Positions 1-9,514 of a DNA stretch of 64,000 nucleotides are shown here, piece after piece. Made by a program: the position numbers and the translations under genes. Below the pieces are notes generated by a model that did not search any database, was not told where the DNA came from, and saw nothing but the letters and a program-made list of their open reading frames with translations. Origin of the DNA: Piscinibacter aquaticus (lineage in GTDB: Bacteria; Pseudomonadota; Gammaproteobacteria; Burkholderiales; Burkholderiaceae_C). The DNA lies in assembly GCA_007994965.1 (NCBI GenBank), contig VOPW01000001.1, positions 124,001-188,000 on the forward strand. Direction: 5' to 3'. Within the stretch, counting starts at the first letter, position 1, and each line of letters opens with the position of its first letter.

Positions 1-414
1 GTCGGCGCGCAGCACGAACCAGGCGGGCATCTCGCGGAAGAAGGGGTGCAGCGGTTCGTTCCAGAGCTGGTAGGCGCCGCTGATCACCGCGCTGGCCGCC
101 GCCGGTTCGTCTTCGCCGGCCGGCGGCGGTGTCCAGACCATCGCCGAAGGCAGCTCGCGGCGCTGGTCCAGCGTGGGCTGCGTGGACAGCACGTGGTGGC
201 AGCCGCGCGCCATCACCGCGATGTCGCCGGCCTGCAGGTGCAGCGGCTCGTCGAGCTGCGGCGCGTGCACCCAGGCCTGGCCGTGCGTCACCACGTGCAG
301 CCCGATGCTGCGTTCGCAGGGAAAGCGCAGCGCGCTGCCGACGGCGAGCCGGCGCAGATCGAGCAGGCGGCGGCGCAAGCCGGCGCGCTGCAGGAGGTCG
401 GTCAGAAGATCCAT
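1..414 (-). CDS. AraC-type regulator, N-terminal cupin part (cut by window edge)
   Basis: The 138 visible residues start MDLLTDLLQRAG and contain the N-terminal cupin-like effector domain of one class of AraC-family activators. Recognisable stretches are GLHVVTHGQAWVHAP, LQAGDIAVMARGCHHVLS and a late YQLWNEPLHPFFREMPAWF, which in this family leads into the hinge before the helix-turn-helix. The DNA-binding half lies outside the window. The gene is transcribed away from the NmrA-like gene at 517, and the shared 100-bp spacer carries an inverted repeat. In this family the divergent neighbour is often the target, so control of the NmrA-like gene is likely but inferred. Confidence 0.75.
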   Translation of the reverse strand, partial: MDLLTDLLQRAGLRRRLLDLRRLAVGSALRFPCERSIGLHVVTHGQAWVHAPQLDEPLHLQAGDIAVMARGCHHVLSTQPTLDQRRELPSAMVWTPPPAGEDEPAAASAVISGAYQLWNEPLHPFFREMPAWFVLRAD

Positions 415-420
415 GATTCC

Positions 421-454
421 GGACGATTGGACATGAAAAGCGGACGAATGTCCA
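421..454. promoter_or_regulatory. Inverted and direct repeats between divergent regulator and NmrA-like gene
   Basis: TGGACAT at 428-434 is mirrored by ATGTCCA at 448-454, and the hexamer GGACGA occurs at 421-426 and 442-447. The arrangement, in the middle of a divergent intergenic region, suits an operator for the AraC-type regulator. Binding is inference only. Confidence 0.4.
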
Positions 455-516
455 TTCAGGGTTCGGAACATCACGGGAATCATGGCGTCACTTTCACTTC
501 CTGAAGGACTCCCGTC

Positions 517-1380
517 ATGACCACCACCCTCGTGATCGGCGCCAGCGGCACGGTCGGCTCCGAACTCGCCCGCCTGCTCGCCGCCCAGGGCCAGACCGTG
601 CGCCGCGCCACCAGCCGCGCGCCGGCGTCGGCCGACCAGGTGCAGATCGACCTCGCGCGCGGCACCGGCATTGCCGCCGCGCTGCAAGGCGTCGATCGCG
701 CCTTCCTGCTCGCCCCGCCCGGCCACACCCATCAGCACGAACTGCTCGGCCCGGTGATCGATGCCGCGCGCGAGCGTGGCCTGCGCCGCGTGGTGCTGAT
801 GAGCGCCATGGGCGCCAATGCCGACGACAGCGCCGCTGCGCCGCGCCGAGCTGCAGCTCGAGCGCTCGGCCCGGCCTGGAACGTGATCCGGCCGAACTGG
901 TTCATGCAGAACTTCAACACCTTCTGGCTGCACGGCATCCAGACGCAGGGCCGCATCCTGCTGCCGGTGGGCCGCGCCAAGGGCAGCTTCATCGATGCGC
1001 GCGACATCGCCGCGGTGGCGGCCTCGCTGCTCACGCGCGACGATCTGGCCAACCGTGACTTCGACCTGACCGGCGCCGAAGCGCTGGACCACGACGAGGT
1101 GGCCGCCATCCTCTCGCGCGAGACCGGCCGCGACATCCGCTACCAGGAGATCACGCCCGAGGCGATGCTCGAAGGCCTGCTGCAGGCCGGGCTGCCGAAC
1201 GACTACGCGGAGTTCCTCGTGCTGATCCTCGGCTTCTTCAAGGCCGGCTACGCCGAGCGGACCACCGATGCGGTGCAGGCCATCACCGGCCGCGCGCCGC
1301 GCCGCTTCGCCGACTACGCGCGCGATCACCGCTCGGCTTTGGCTGAGCTGAGTCAGCGCCGGCGCAGGCGTGGCGGTTAG
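517..1380 (+). CDS. NmrA-family NAD(P)-binding protein
   Basis: Rossmann-fold protein of 287 residues with an N-terminal glycine-rich motif VIGASGTVGSELARLL (residues 5-20). It has the NmrA/atypical SDR layout, including FLLAPPGHTH and VIRPNWFMQNF around residue 130. Members act as NAD(P)(H) sensors or quinone/azo reductase-like enzymes, and the substrate cannot be told from sequence. A GAAGGA ribosome site precedes the ATG at 517. Between about 832 and 880 the frame gives a low-complexity APRRAAARALG stretch, whereas the neighbouring frame encodes the expected APLRRAELQLERS. A compensating pair of indels is therefore likely. It is divergent from the AraC-type regulator. Confidence 0.8.
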   Translation: MTTTLVIGASGTVGSELARLLAAQGQTVRRATSRAPASADQVQIDLARGTGIAAALQGVDRAFLLAPPGHTHQHELLGPVIDAARERGLRRVVLMSAMGANADDSAAAPRRAAARALGPAWNVIRPNWFMQNFNTFWLHGIQTQGRILLPVGRAKGSFIDARDIAAVAASLLTRDDLANRDFDLTGAEALDHDEVAAILSRETGRDIRYQEITPEAMLEGLLQAGLPNDYAEFLVLILGFFKAGYAERTTDAVQAITGRAPRRFADYARDHRSALAELSQRRRRRGG

Positions 1381-1389
1381 AGTCCGCGG

Positions 1390-3584
1390 GTGCATCACCC
1401 CGCGAACGACTTCCCGCGCGCCCAGCTCGACCGCCTGCGCCGCGCCGCCTACCTGCTGCCGCAGGCCCTCACGCCCGCCGAGTTCCACGACGGCCCGAAT
1501 GCCGAGGGCGAGGCCGCGCTGCAGCGCGCCGGCTTCGTGCAGCTGCAGAAGGCCGCCGGCGGCTCGCGGCCCAGCCGCTGGATTGCGCCGGGCGACGTGG
1601 CCGCGGCGCTGGCGCACCTCGATGCCACCGGCGGCACGTCCACCGGCGCGCTGCCGCAGATGCTGGAGCGCCGCGCCGCGCTGATCGCGCAGGGCGTGCA
1701 GCGTGTGGCCCACGGGTTCGTGCGGCAGGTGTCGCACGCCGTCGAGGTGCCGGTGCCCGATGCGCGGCCATGGCGCGTGAGCGTGGCGCACCTCGTGCCG
1801 CTGGCCTCGGAGGTGGCCTGGGCGTTCCATCGCAGCGGCGATCTCGAGGCCCTGCGTGCGGCCTGCAGCGGCGCGGCCGCATACCCGCACGCCGGCGAGA
1901 TCCGCGAGCATCTCGAACGCCTGATCGCGCGCAGCCATGCCTACCAGCCGCGCCGCCTCGATTCGCTGCTGCCCCGCCCGGCCGCCGAATGCGCACAGCC
2001 GCGCGCGCTGGTCGAGCTGAAGGCGGCGCTGACCGCGGCTCAGGACCGCTGGGAGCGCCTCGTCACCGAGCTCGTCGCGCTCGAAGGGCTGACACAGGAC
2101 CTCGCCTTCCAGCGTTACCCGGATGGCTTCGAGGAGGCGGCGCGCGCGCTCGGCCGCCAGATCACGCTCTACGTCGGCCCGCCGAACAGCGGCAAGACGC
2201 ACGCCGCCTTCGAGCGTCTCGCGCAGGCGCTGGATGGCGCCTACCTCGCCCCGCTGCGGCTGCTCGCGCTCGAAGGGCGCGATCGCCTCGTGGCGCGCGG
2301 CGTGCCGTGTTCGCTGCTGACTGGCGAGGAGAACGTGCCCGCCGCCGATGCGCGCGTGGTCTCCAGCACCATCGAGATGGTCAACACCGCGCGTGTGCTC
2401 GACGTCGGCGTGATCGACGAGGCGCAGATGCTCTTCGACGTCTCGCGAGGCTGGGCCTGGACGCAGGCCATCGTCGGCGTGCCGGCGCGCGAGCTGATCG
2501 TGATCTGCTCCGAGCATGCGGTGCCGGCGATCGAGCGGCTGCTCGCGGTGTGCGGCGAACGCTGCAGCGTGCGCCGCTTCGAGCGCAAGCAGCATGTGCA
2601 GCTGCTGCCGCGGCCGGTGCCGATGGCCGAGCTGCAGCGCGGTGATGCGGTGGTGGCCTTCAGCCGGCGCGACGTGCTGATGTTGCGCGACCAGATCGCC
2701 GCTGCCGGCCACGCCGTCTCGGTGATCTACGGCGCGCTGCCGCCGGAAGTGCGGCGCCGCGAGGCCGAGCGTTTTGCCGGCGGCGAATCGGACATCCTGG
2801 TGGCCACCGATGCGATCGGCATGGGCCTGAACCTGCCGATCCGCCGCGTGCTGTTCAGCACGCTGGAGAAATTCGACGGCGAGGCCGATCGGCCGCTCGA
2901 AGCGTCCGAGGTGCACCAGATCGCCGGCCGCGCCGGCCGCTTCGGCATGCACGAGGAGGGCTTCGCCGGTGTGCTCGACACCGCCGAGCCCGAGGCCGCG
3001 CGCGAGCTGCGGGCGCTGATGGCGAAGCTGGCCATCGAGCCGCCGGGCTTCAAGGCGCCGGTGGCGCCCAACCCGTGGCATGTGCAGACGATCGCCTCGC
3101 GCATGTCCAGCCAGTCGCTGCGCGAGGTGCTGGGCGTGTTCGTCGACCGGCTGCGGCTGGACGATGCGCACTTCCAGGTGGCCGAGCTCGACCAGATGCT
3201 GCTGCTGGCCGAGCAGCTCGATGCCAGCGCGATCCGCCTGCCGCTGCAGGCGCGCTTCCGCTATGCGCAGGCGCCGGTGGACACGCGCACCGACACGCAG
3301 CTGCAGGAGTTTCTCGGCTGGGCCAATGCCCATGCGATCACCGGCGTGCCGGGCGGCCCTGGTTCCTCGACGAGGTCGACGGCCACAGCCGGCTCGACCG
3401 CATGGAGATGGCGCTGCGCGCCTGCACGCTGTGGCTGTGGCTCGGCCTGCGCTTCGAGGGTGTCTACGGCCACGTGGAGGAAGTGCTGGCGCTGCGCGCC
3501 GCGCTCAATGACGGCATCGAGCGCCAGCTCGGCGGCAAGCGGCCGCTGGCGCAGATGCGCCGCGGCATGCGGCGCGCGCGCTGA
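1390..3584 (+). CDS. Suv3-like ATP-dependent RNA helicase (frame break near 3345)
   Basis: Superfamily 2 helicase of about 730 residues. Walker A is VGPPNSGKTHAAF, the DEAD-like box is VIDEAQM, motif III is ICSEH, motif V is ILVATDAIGMGLN and motif VI is HQIAGRAGRFG. The C-terminus (FLDEVDGHSRLDRMEMALR, then GGKRPLAQMRRGMRRAR) matches the Suv3 C-terminal domain that binds RNA or partners. The N-terminal 270 residues are family-specific. The start is a GTG nine bases after the NmrA-like stop. The reading frame shifts near 3345, apparently through loss of one G in a G/C run, and the C-terminus is fully conserved beyond the break. Likely role: RNA unwinding or decay in the cytoplasm. Confidence 0.85.
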
Positions 3585-3587
3585 GGA

Positions 3588-3977
3588 TCAGCCCAGCGCC
3601 AGCAGCCCGAGCGGGTTCTTGGTGATGGCGGTGGTGACGATCTGCGCGAAGCACAGCAGCGCGGCCACCCAGGCCAGGGCGCGCAGCGCCAACGGACGCC
3701 CGGGCTTGAGCGCCACCATGCCCAGCCCGATGTAGGCCAGCAGCCCGACGATCTTCGCGGCGAGCCGGGCGTTCTCGAGCGGGTTCAGCCGCAGCATCCA
3801 CGCCAGCGCGACGGCGCTTATCAGCAGCACGGTGTCGACCAGGTGCGGTAGCGTGCGCGCGACGCGGCCGCGCGCCCAGGCCGCGCCGGACAGCGCCCCC
3901 GCGCCGCGCGCGAAGAATCCGGTGATCGAGACCGCCACCGCCCCCTGGTGGATCAGCTTGAGCGTCGCGTAGTCCAT
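3588..3977 (-). CDS. SirB2-family membrane protein
   Basis: A 129-residue protein starting MDYATLKLIHQGAVAVSITGFFARG. It has four hydrophobic segments and the SirB motif with conserved histidine, and its length is typical of the SirB family. SirB proteins are small inner-membrane proteins of poorly known role, first named from Salmonella. Here the gene is the last of a minus-strand run with nnrS and a DUF2249 gene, which suggests a link with respiratory or nitrosative stress. It converges with the helicase with 3 bp between stops. Confidence 0.8.
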   Translation of the reverse strand: MDYATLKLIHQGAVAVSITGFFARGAGALSGAAWARGRVARTLPHLVDTVLLISAVALAWMLRLNPLENARLAAKIVGLLAYIGLGMVALKPGRPLALRALAWVAALLCFAQIVTTAITKNPLGLLALG

Positions 3978-4005
3978 CGGGCGATTGTCGGCGGCTCGCT
4001 GTCGA

Positions 4006-5199
4006 TCAGCCGGGTTTGCCGTCCAGGCGAGGGCGGATCAGGAACGGCGCATAGCGGATCGCATAGAGCGCGAAGCCGCAGGCCCACAGCCAGCCGGCGG
4101 CGAGCGAGGCATTCACCGTCCACGCCGGCACCGCCAGCGGCACGCCCACGCGCACCAGCGCGGCGAGCACCACGCAGGCATAGGCCGCGACGTCGAACGC
4201 ATCGGCGCGCAGCGGCCGCGCGGTGTGGCCGCGGGCGGTGCGCGTCATCATGCCGATCGTCATCGTGCCGATTGCGCCGGCGGTCAGCGCATGCGTGGCC
4301 ACGGAGGGCAGGATCCAGCCCGCTGCGGCGGCGCCGCGCAGCACCGGGTGCAGCACGATGAACGCATAGGCCGCGTGCAGCACCCACACCAGCGGCGTGC
4401 GCAGCACGCGCCAGGGTTGCCACAGCGCCAGCCGCGCGGCGTGCAGGCCCGCGGCGAGCAGCAGCAGCGCTGCGAGCGCCATGCCCTGCAGCCCGGCAAT
4501 GTCGGCCAGCAGCACCGCCAGCACGGCGCCGAGCGCGAAGCGCTCCAGCGTCTCGTGGCGGCGCGCCTGCACGCCGGGCACACCGTTGTTGGTGAACATC
4601 GGGATCACGCGCCCGCCCATCACCGCCATCACGAAGAGCATCAGGTCGAGCCCGATCTGCACGCCGGCCCAGCCGGGCAGGGCGATCACGCCCAGCTGCG
4701 CGAGGTGCAGCACGAACTGCGCGAGGCCGAAGCCGGCCAGCACGGCCACGAAGAAATAGTTGCGCTGGTTCCTCGCCTTCCACAGCGGTACCGCCAGCGC
4801 GATCGCGCAGGTGATCGGGAACGCCGCGTTGACGAACGCCGCCGCCCAGCCGAACGGCGTGAGCACGAGCACGCGGCCGGCCAGCCACAGCACCGCGAGC
4901 AGCGCCAGCGGCAGGCCGGTGGGCGTGGGTTGGCCGGTCCAGTTGCGCCCGGCGGTGAAGAGAAAGCCCACCACCACCGCGAGGCCGTAGCCGAACAGCA
5001 TCTCGTGCGCATGCCACAGCGGCCCGGCGAGATACGGCCGGCCGAGCCAGCCGCCGAACTGCAGCGCCCACAGCAGCACCGACAGGGCCGCGAAGGCACT
5101 GGCCAGCAGGTAGAAGGGGCGGAAGCCGAGCTGCCACAGCGCCACGCCCTGCACGGGCTTCGGCTTGGGCTCCTCGATGTTCAGCAGGATGGTGGCCAT
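4006..5199 (-). CDS. nnrS: NnrS family haem-copper membrane protein
   Basis: A 397-residue polytopic membrane protein with about 12 transmembrane segments. NnrS hallmarks are LGFRPFYLLA at the start, LWHAHEMLFGYG with paired histidines for metal or haem, PMFTNNGVPG in the middle and ATHALTAGAIGTMTIGMMTRTARGHT near the end. NnrS proteins protect against nitrosative stress and bind haem and copper in the membrane. The gene follows DUF2249 by 24 bp and precedes sirB2 by 28 bp, which suggests one operon. The FNR/DNR box at 5590 sits upstream of the operon and agrees with control by oxygen or NO. No frame break is seen. Confidence 0.9.
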   Translation of the reverse strand: MATILLNIEEPKPKPVQGVALWQLGFRPFYLLASAFAALSVLLWALQFGGWLGRPYLAGPLWHAHEMLFGYGLAVVVGFLFTAGRNWTGQPTPTGLPLALLAVLWLAGRVLVLTPFGWAAAFVNAAFPITCAIALAVPLWKARNQRNYFFVAVLAGFGLAQFVLHLAQLGVIALPGWAGVQIGLDLMLFVMAVMGGRVIPMFTNNGVPGVQARRHETLERFALGAVLAVLLADIAGLQGMALAALLLLAAGLHAARLALWQPWRVLRTPLVWVLHAAYAFIVLHPVLRGAAAAGWILPSVATHALTAGAIGTMTIGMMTRTARGHTARPLRADAFDVAAYACVVLAALVRVGVPLAVPAWTVNASLAAGWLWACGFALYAIRYAPFLIRPRLDGKPG

Positions 5200-5223
5200 G
5201 GCGGTCTCGTTCGGTTCGGCGCG

Positions 5224-5490
5224 TCAGCTGCCGCAGCAACCGCCGCAGCAGGAGCCGGCCTCGCGGCGGGTGATCTGCACGCGCCGTGTCCGGGCCCTGC
5301 TCGAGGTACGCCCACTGAAGCGGCCCGGCGCCTGCGCCTGCAGCTGGTGGTACAGCGGCTGCGGGTCGTGGTCGTTGACCAGTTCCAGCGCGGCACCGGG
5401 CAGCAGGCCGCCGAGCGTCGAGAAGATCAACGGGTGGCGCTCGCGCGGCGTGATGCTGCGCACGTCGATGGTGGTGGTGTTGGCGGACAT
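5224..5490 (-). CDS. DUF2249 protein with cysteine-rich tail
   Basis: An 88-residue protein. DUF2249 features are TIDVRSITPRERHPLIFSTL, LPGAALELVNDHDPQPLYHQL and the final VQITRREAGSCCGGCCGS. The SCCGGCC tail offers four cysteines for a metal or Fe-S site. The segment GRTSSRARTRR (coordinates about 5280-5320) is out of family character. The adjacent frame reads WAYLEQGPDTA, as expected, so a compensating indel pair is likely. DUF2249 genes commonly sit beside NnrS and hemerythrin or cytochrome genes in denitrifying or NO-responsive bacteria. It is the first gene of the operon under the FNR-type box. Confidence 0.8.
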   Translation of the reverse strand: MSANTTTIDVRSITPRERHPLIFSTLGGLLPGAALELVNDHDPQPLYHQLQAQAPGRFSGRTSSRARTRRVQITRREAGSCCGGCCGS

Positions 5491-5558
5491 CGGGCCGGCC
5501 TTTCGGATTCAGGAGTGGATGACGGACCGATGGTAGGCAGCGGCTTCCCGATAAGCAA

Positions 5559-5603
5559 TATCATCCGTACATCTTTTGAGGCCACACGGTTGATGCGGAT
5601 CAA
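5559..5603 (-). promoter_or_regulatory. FNR/DNR-type box and -10 for the DUF2249-nnrS operon
   Basis: TTGATGCGGATCAA at 5590-5603 is an exact match to the FNR/ANR/DNR consensus TTGAT-N4-ATCAA. On the minus strand a TGATAT -10-like hexamer (5564 to 5559) places a start near 5552, about 44 bp from the box centre, the usual class II spacing. The leader to the DUF2249 start would be about 60 nt. For the plus-strand gene at 5637 the same spacing would put the start almost at its ATG, so the minus operon is the better target. Confidence 0.75.
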
Positions 5604-5636
5604 TGCAGCGCGGCGGCATCGGGCCACCATCGCGGC

Positions 5637-5966
5637 ATGGACACGAACGACACGTTCGATGCCGACCGCCGCCGCGCCCTCGAAGCGCTGGCGAAGGTGA
5701 GCGACCCCGAAGTCGGCGAGAGCATCGTCGACCTCGGCCTCGTCGAGCGCCTGCAGATCACACCGTCGGCCATCGACCTCACGCTGGTGCTGACCAGCCC
5801 GACCTGCCCGATGGGCGATGCGATCGCCGACGAAGCCCGGCAGGCGCTGCAGGAGGCCTTTCCGGGCCGCGAGATCTCGGTGAGCGAGGCCGACGGCGTG
5901 GCCTGGGATCCCTCGCGCCTGAGCGACAGCGCGCGCGAGCGCCTTGGCTGGAACGACGAAGCATGA
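5637..5966 (+). CDS. DUF59/MIP18-family iron-sulfur assembly factor
   Basis: A 109-residue protein with the DUF59 signature: ALAKVSDPEVGESIVDLGLVERL, then LVLTSPTCPMGDAIADEA with the reactive cysteine, and VAWDPSRLSDSARERLGW at the end. Family members (SufT, PaaD-like, MIP18) help deliver or mature Fe-S clusters. It overlaps the next gene by 4 bp (ATGA), so the two are probably cotranslated. The divergent position opposite DUF2249-nnrS suggests a role under anaerobic or nitrosative conditions, where Fe-S repair is needed. The last point is inference. Confidence 0.85.
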   Translation: MDTNDTFDADRRRALEALAKVSDPEVGESIVDLGLVERLQITPSAIDLTLVLTSPTCPMGDAIADEARQALQEAFPGREISVSEADGVAWDPSRLSDSARERLGWNDEA

Positions 5967-7080
5967 TCAAGCAGGCAGGAGCGGGCATGCCCTCACGAGG
6001 CTTCCCGCGCGCTTCGGCGCTGCTGGTGATCGTGATCACGCTGGCGGGCGCACTGGCGCTGCTGTCGGGCATGGCCGGCGGACTGGTGCGCATCGGCTGG
6101 CCGCTGCTGCCCGAGCGCTTCGTCTCCCGGTGGCACTGCACAGCGCGCTGATGGTGTGCGGATTCTTCGGCTTCGGCATCGCGCTGGAGCGCGCCGCGGC
6201 GCTGAAGAAGCCGATCGCCTTCGCCGTCCCGGCCCTGGCCGCCTGCGGCACCGTGGCCGCGCTGGCGCTGCAGCCGGCGCTGGCCGGCGGCTTCTGGCTC
6301 GCAGCCGCATTGGCGCTGGTGGTCGTCTATGCCGAGGTTCTGCGCCGCACGCCGGCGCTGTACACCGCGGTGGAAGGGGCCGGCGCGCTGGCCTGGGCCG
6401 GCGGCACGCTGTGGTGGCTGCTCGACCGGCCGTTCTCGGTGGTGGTGGCGTGGTGGGCCTCGTTCCTCGTGCTGACCATCGCCGGCGAGCGCCGCGAACT
6501 GGCGCGCTTCGTGCCGCTGTCGGGCAAGGCACGCAAGAGTTATCTCGCGGTGCTCGGCGTCCAGGCGCTGGCGCTGGCGGTGCTGGCCGTGCCCTGGCAC
6601 GAGCATCCGGTCGCCGGCGGCTTCTGGTGGCTGTCGATGTCGCTGATGGCCGGCTGGCTGCTGCGCTACGACTGGCCTGCCGGCCGCGCATGCTGCGCCC
6701 GGGCCTGGTCGCTGCACACCGCGCGCTCGCTGCGCCTGGGCTACACCTGGATGCTGCTGGCGGGCGCCTGGGGTGCGGTCAACGCGCTGCGCGGCCTGCC
6801 GCTCGATTCACCCGGGCCGCTGCACATGCTGCTGCTGGGCTTCGTCTTCTCGATGGTGTTCGGCCATGCGCCGATCGTGCTGCCCGCGCTGCTGCGCCGG
6901 CCAGTGTCGGCGCCGGGTCCGTTCGCCTTCGTACCGGTGGCGATGATGACGCTGGGCGTGGCGCTGCGTGCGCTGGGTGATGCGACCGGCAGCACCGGCG
7001 TGCGCGCCGGCGCGGGCGCGCTGCAGGCGCTGGCCATCGTCGCCTTCGCGCTGACGATGATCCGCCACCTGCGGCACTGA
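5963..7080 (+). CDS. Polytopic membrane protein of the NnrS neighbourhood (frame break near 6125)
   Basis: After restoring one base near 6125 the protein is about 372 residues with roughly ten membrane helices. Landmarks are LVIVITLAGALALLSGM at the start, VALHSALMVCGFFGFGIALERA, VVVAWWASFLVLTIAGERRELARF and GPLHMLLLGFVFSMVFGHAPIVLPALL. The histidines in LHSALM and LHMLLLGF recall metal or haem sites of NnrS-like proteins, but I do not recognise a named family. It overlaps the DUF59 gene by 4 bp. Its job is likely tied to the same anaerobic/NO response. Confidence 0.65.
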
Positions 7081-7093
7081 ACTTCGCGAAGGC

Positions 7094-9000
7094 TCAGCGC
7101 GCCCCGAGCGCGCGCTCGACGTAGTGCTTCGGCACGCGCGTCTTCGGCACCGGCACGTCGAACCAGCGGCGCACGTCCTGCTCGAGCGCGATGCCGTGCA
7201 TGAAGTTGTAGATCGCCTTCTTCAGCGCGACACCGAGCGCATCGTGGTCGACGTCGGTCGGGTCGATGAAGCCGACGTCGTTCTTCGCGAAGTGGCCCTC
7301 CGGCAGCGGCAGCAGCGTGACGCCGTAGGCCGCCGGATCCTTGCCCACCGGTGAATGCACCGTGCAGGCGAAGCGGTGGAAGAAGCCGCTGTGGATGCAG
7401 CCGGCGGCGAAGAGCTGGCGCACGTACTCGAGCGCATCCACCGTGTCCTGCACCGTCTGCGTCGGGAAGCCGTACATCAGGTAGGCATGCACCAGGATGC
7501 CGGCATCGGCGAAGCCGCGCGTCACGCGCGCCACCTGCTCGACCGACACGCCCTTCTTCATCAGCGCGAGCAGGCGGTCCGACGCCACCTCCAGCCCGCC
7601 GGTCACCGCGATGCAGCCGCTGTCGGCCAGCTCGAGCGCGAGCTCGGCGGTGAAGCTCTTCTCGAAGCGGATGTTGCCCCACCATGAGATCGCCAGATTG
7701 CGGCGCTTGAGTTCCTGCGCCAGCGCGCGCAGCGCCTTCGGCGGCGCCGCCTCGTCGACGAAGTGGAAGCCGGTCTGCCCGGTCTCCTGCACGATGGCCT
7801 CGATGCGATCGACCAGCGTGCTCGCATTGGCCGCTTCGTAGCGCGAGATGTAGTCGAGGCTGACGTCGCAGAAGCTGCACTTCTTCCAGTAGCAGCCGTG
7901 CGCCACGGTGAGCTTGTTCCAGCGCCCGTCGCTCCACAGCCGGTGCATCGGGTTGAGCATGTCCAGCAGCGAGAGGTAGCGCGGCAGCGGCAGGCCGTCC
8001 CAGGTGGGTGTGCCGGTCTCGTCGAAGGGAATGTCGGGCTCGGGGAAGTGGAGGTACTTCACCGTTTCGCCTTCGCGCACGAAGCTGCGCACCGTGCGCT
8101 CCTTCGAGCGCCGGCCCTCGAGGTGCTCGATCAGCGCCAGCAGCGGCCGCTCGCCGCCATCGAGCGTGATCACGTCGACGAAGTCGAACAGGCGCGGCTC
8201 GGCCAGCTCGCGCAGCTCGGTGTTGACGAAGCCGCCGCCGAGCGCGACGGTGATCGAGGGGTGATGCGCCTTGATGGCCTGCGCGATGCGCAGCGCGCCA
8301 TACACCGCGCCGGGGAAGGGCACCGAGAGCAGCACCAGCGTCGGCGCATGGCGCTCGATCGCAGCGAGCGCGAGGCGCTGCAGCGTGCGGTCGATCAGGT
8401 GCGGCGGCGCGGCCAGCGCCTGCGCCAGCGGATCGAAGCTCGGCTGGCTGGTGGCCAGCTGCTCGGCATAGCGCACGAACTCGAAGCGCGGGTCGATCGC
8501 ATCGCGCAGCACGTCGGCGATGTCGTTCAGGTACAGCGTGGCCGGTGCCGGGCGCGGTCGTGCGTGCCGAGCGCGCCGAAGGCCCAGGCCATCGGGTCGC
8601 CGCCGTCCTCGTCGGCCACGTAGGCATCGAGCGAGGCAAATCGCGATCCTTCGGGCAGGAAGGCGCGGCTGCAGATGCGGTGCATCAGCGTGGCATCGCG
8701 GCCCTGCAGGAAGGCGATCACGCGGTCGATCGTCGCTTCGTAGCGATCGAACGATGCGAGAAACTGCTGCACCGCCGCGCTGCGCCGCTTCGCCGGCGGG
8801 GCCTCGATCTCGCCACGCACCGCGCGCAGGCCTTCGGCGCTGAGCAGTTCCAGCACCAGCGCCAGCGCCGGGTCTTCCTGATGCGCCTCGATGCCGCGCG
8901 AGCGCAGGAAGCCGGTCAGGTAGGCGGTGGAAGGGTAGGGCGTGTTCAGCTGCGTCATCGGCGGGATGACGGCGAGCACGCGGGTGGAACGATCGGGCAT
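7094..9000 (-). CDS. B12-binding radical SAM protein (frame break near 8560)
   Basis: About 635 residues after restoring one base near 8560. The N-terminus (VLAVIPPMTQLNTPYPSTAYLTGFLRSRG) and LSVPFPGAVYGALRIAQAIK with ALGGGFVNTEL form the cobalamin-binding Rossmann domain. The radical SAM cluster motif is HGCYWKKCSFCDVS, the Cx4Cx2C form seen in this class, followed by GFHFVDEAAPPKAL and GCIAVTGGLEVASDR. Such enzymes carry out methyl transfers or C-C rearrangements, and the substrate is unknown here. ATG at 9000 is chosen; an in-frame GTG lies at 9018. It starts 30 bp after the ccmH stop, so it may share that transcript. Confidence 0.8.
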
Positions 9001-9030
9001 GGACGCCCGATTGTCCACGTGCCGGGAATC

Positions 9031-9514
9031 TCAGCGCTCGGCCGGGGATGCTTGCAGCAGCTCGGCGGCGCGGGCCGCGTCGCCCTCGGCCAGCGCAGCG
9101 GCCGGCGCCGGCTGCGCGCTGCGGCCGAGCAGGCGCCACAGCAGCATCGCGCCGGCCAGCAGCAACAGCAGCGGCCCGCCCCACAGCAGCGGTGGTGGCC
9201 TTCACCGGCGGGCGGTAGAGCACGAAGTCGCCGTAGCGCTGCGTCATGTAGTCGATCACCTGCGCATCGCTGCGGCCCGCTTGCAGCTGCTCGCGCACCG
9301 GGTTCTTCAGGTCCACCGCCAGCGGTGCATGCGAATCGGCGAGCGACTGGTTCTGGCACACCAGGCAGCGCAGTTCGGCGGCGAGGCGGTTCACGCGCGC
9401 CTCCAGCGCCGGATCGGCGGCCACCGGCTGGGCCTCGCCAGCGACAGCGGGCAGCGCCACCATCAGCAGCAGGCCCGCCGTGAGCGCGGCCGCGGCGGCG
9501 CGTGGCCCGGCCAT
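9031..9514 (-). CDS. ccmH: Cytochrome c maturation protein CcmH (frame break near 9195)
   Basis: CcmH is the thiol protein that keeps apocytochrome haem sites reduced and helps haem ligation in the periplasm. Its signature LRCLVCQNQSLADSHAPLAVDLK is intact. It is preceded by a signal peptide (MAGPRAAAAALTAGLLLMVALPAVAGEA) and followed by VIDYMTQRYGDFVLYRPPVKATT. One base near 9195 must be restored to reach LLWGGPLLLLLAGAMLLWRLLGR, the membrane anchor, and the stop at 9031. No stop codon separates it from ccmF upstream, so the two read as one frame. CcmG, usually between them, is absent. Confidence 0.85.
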
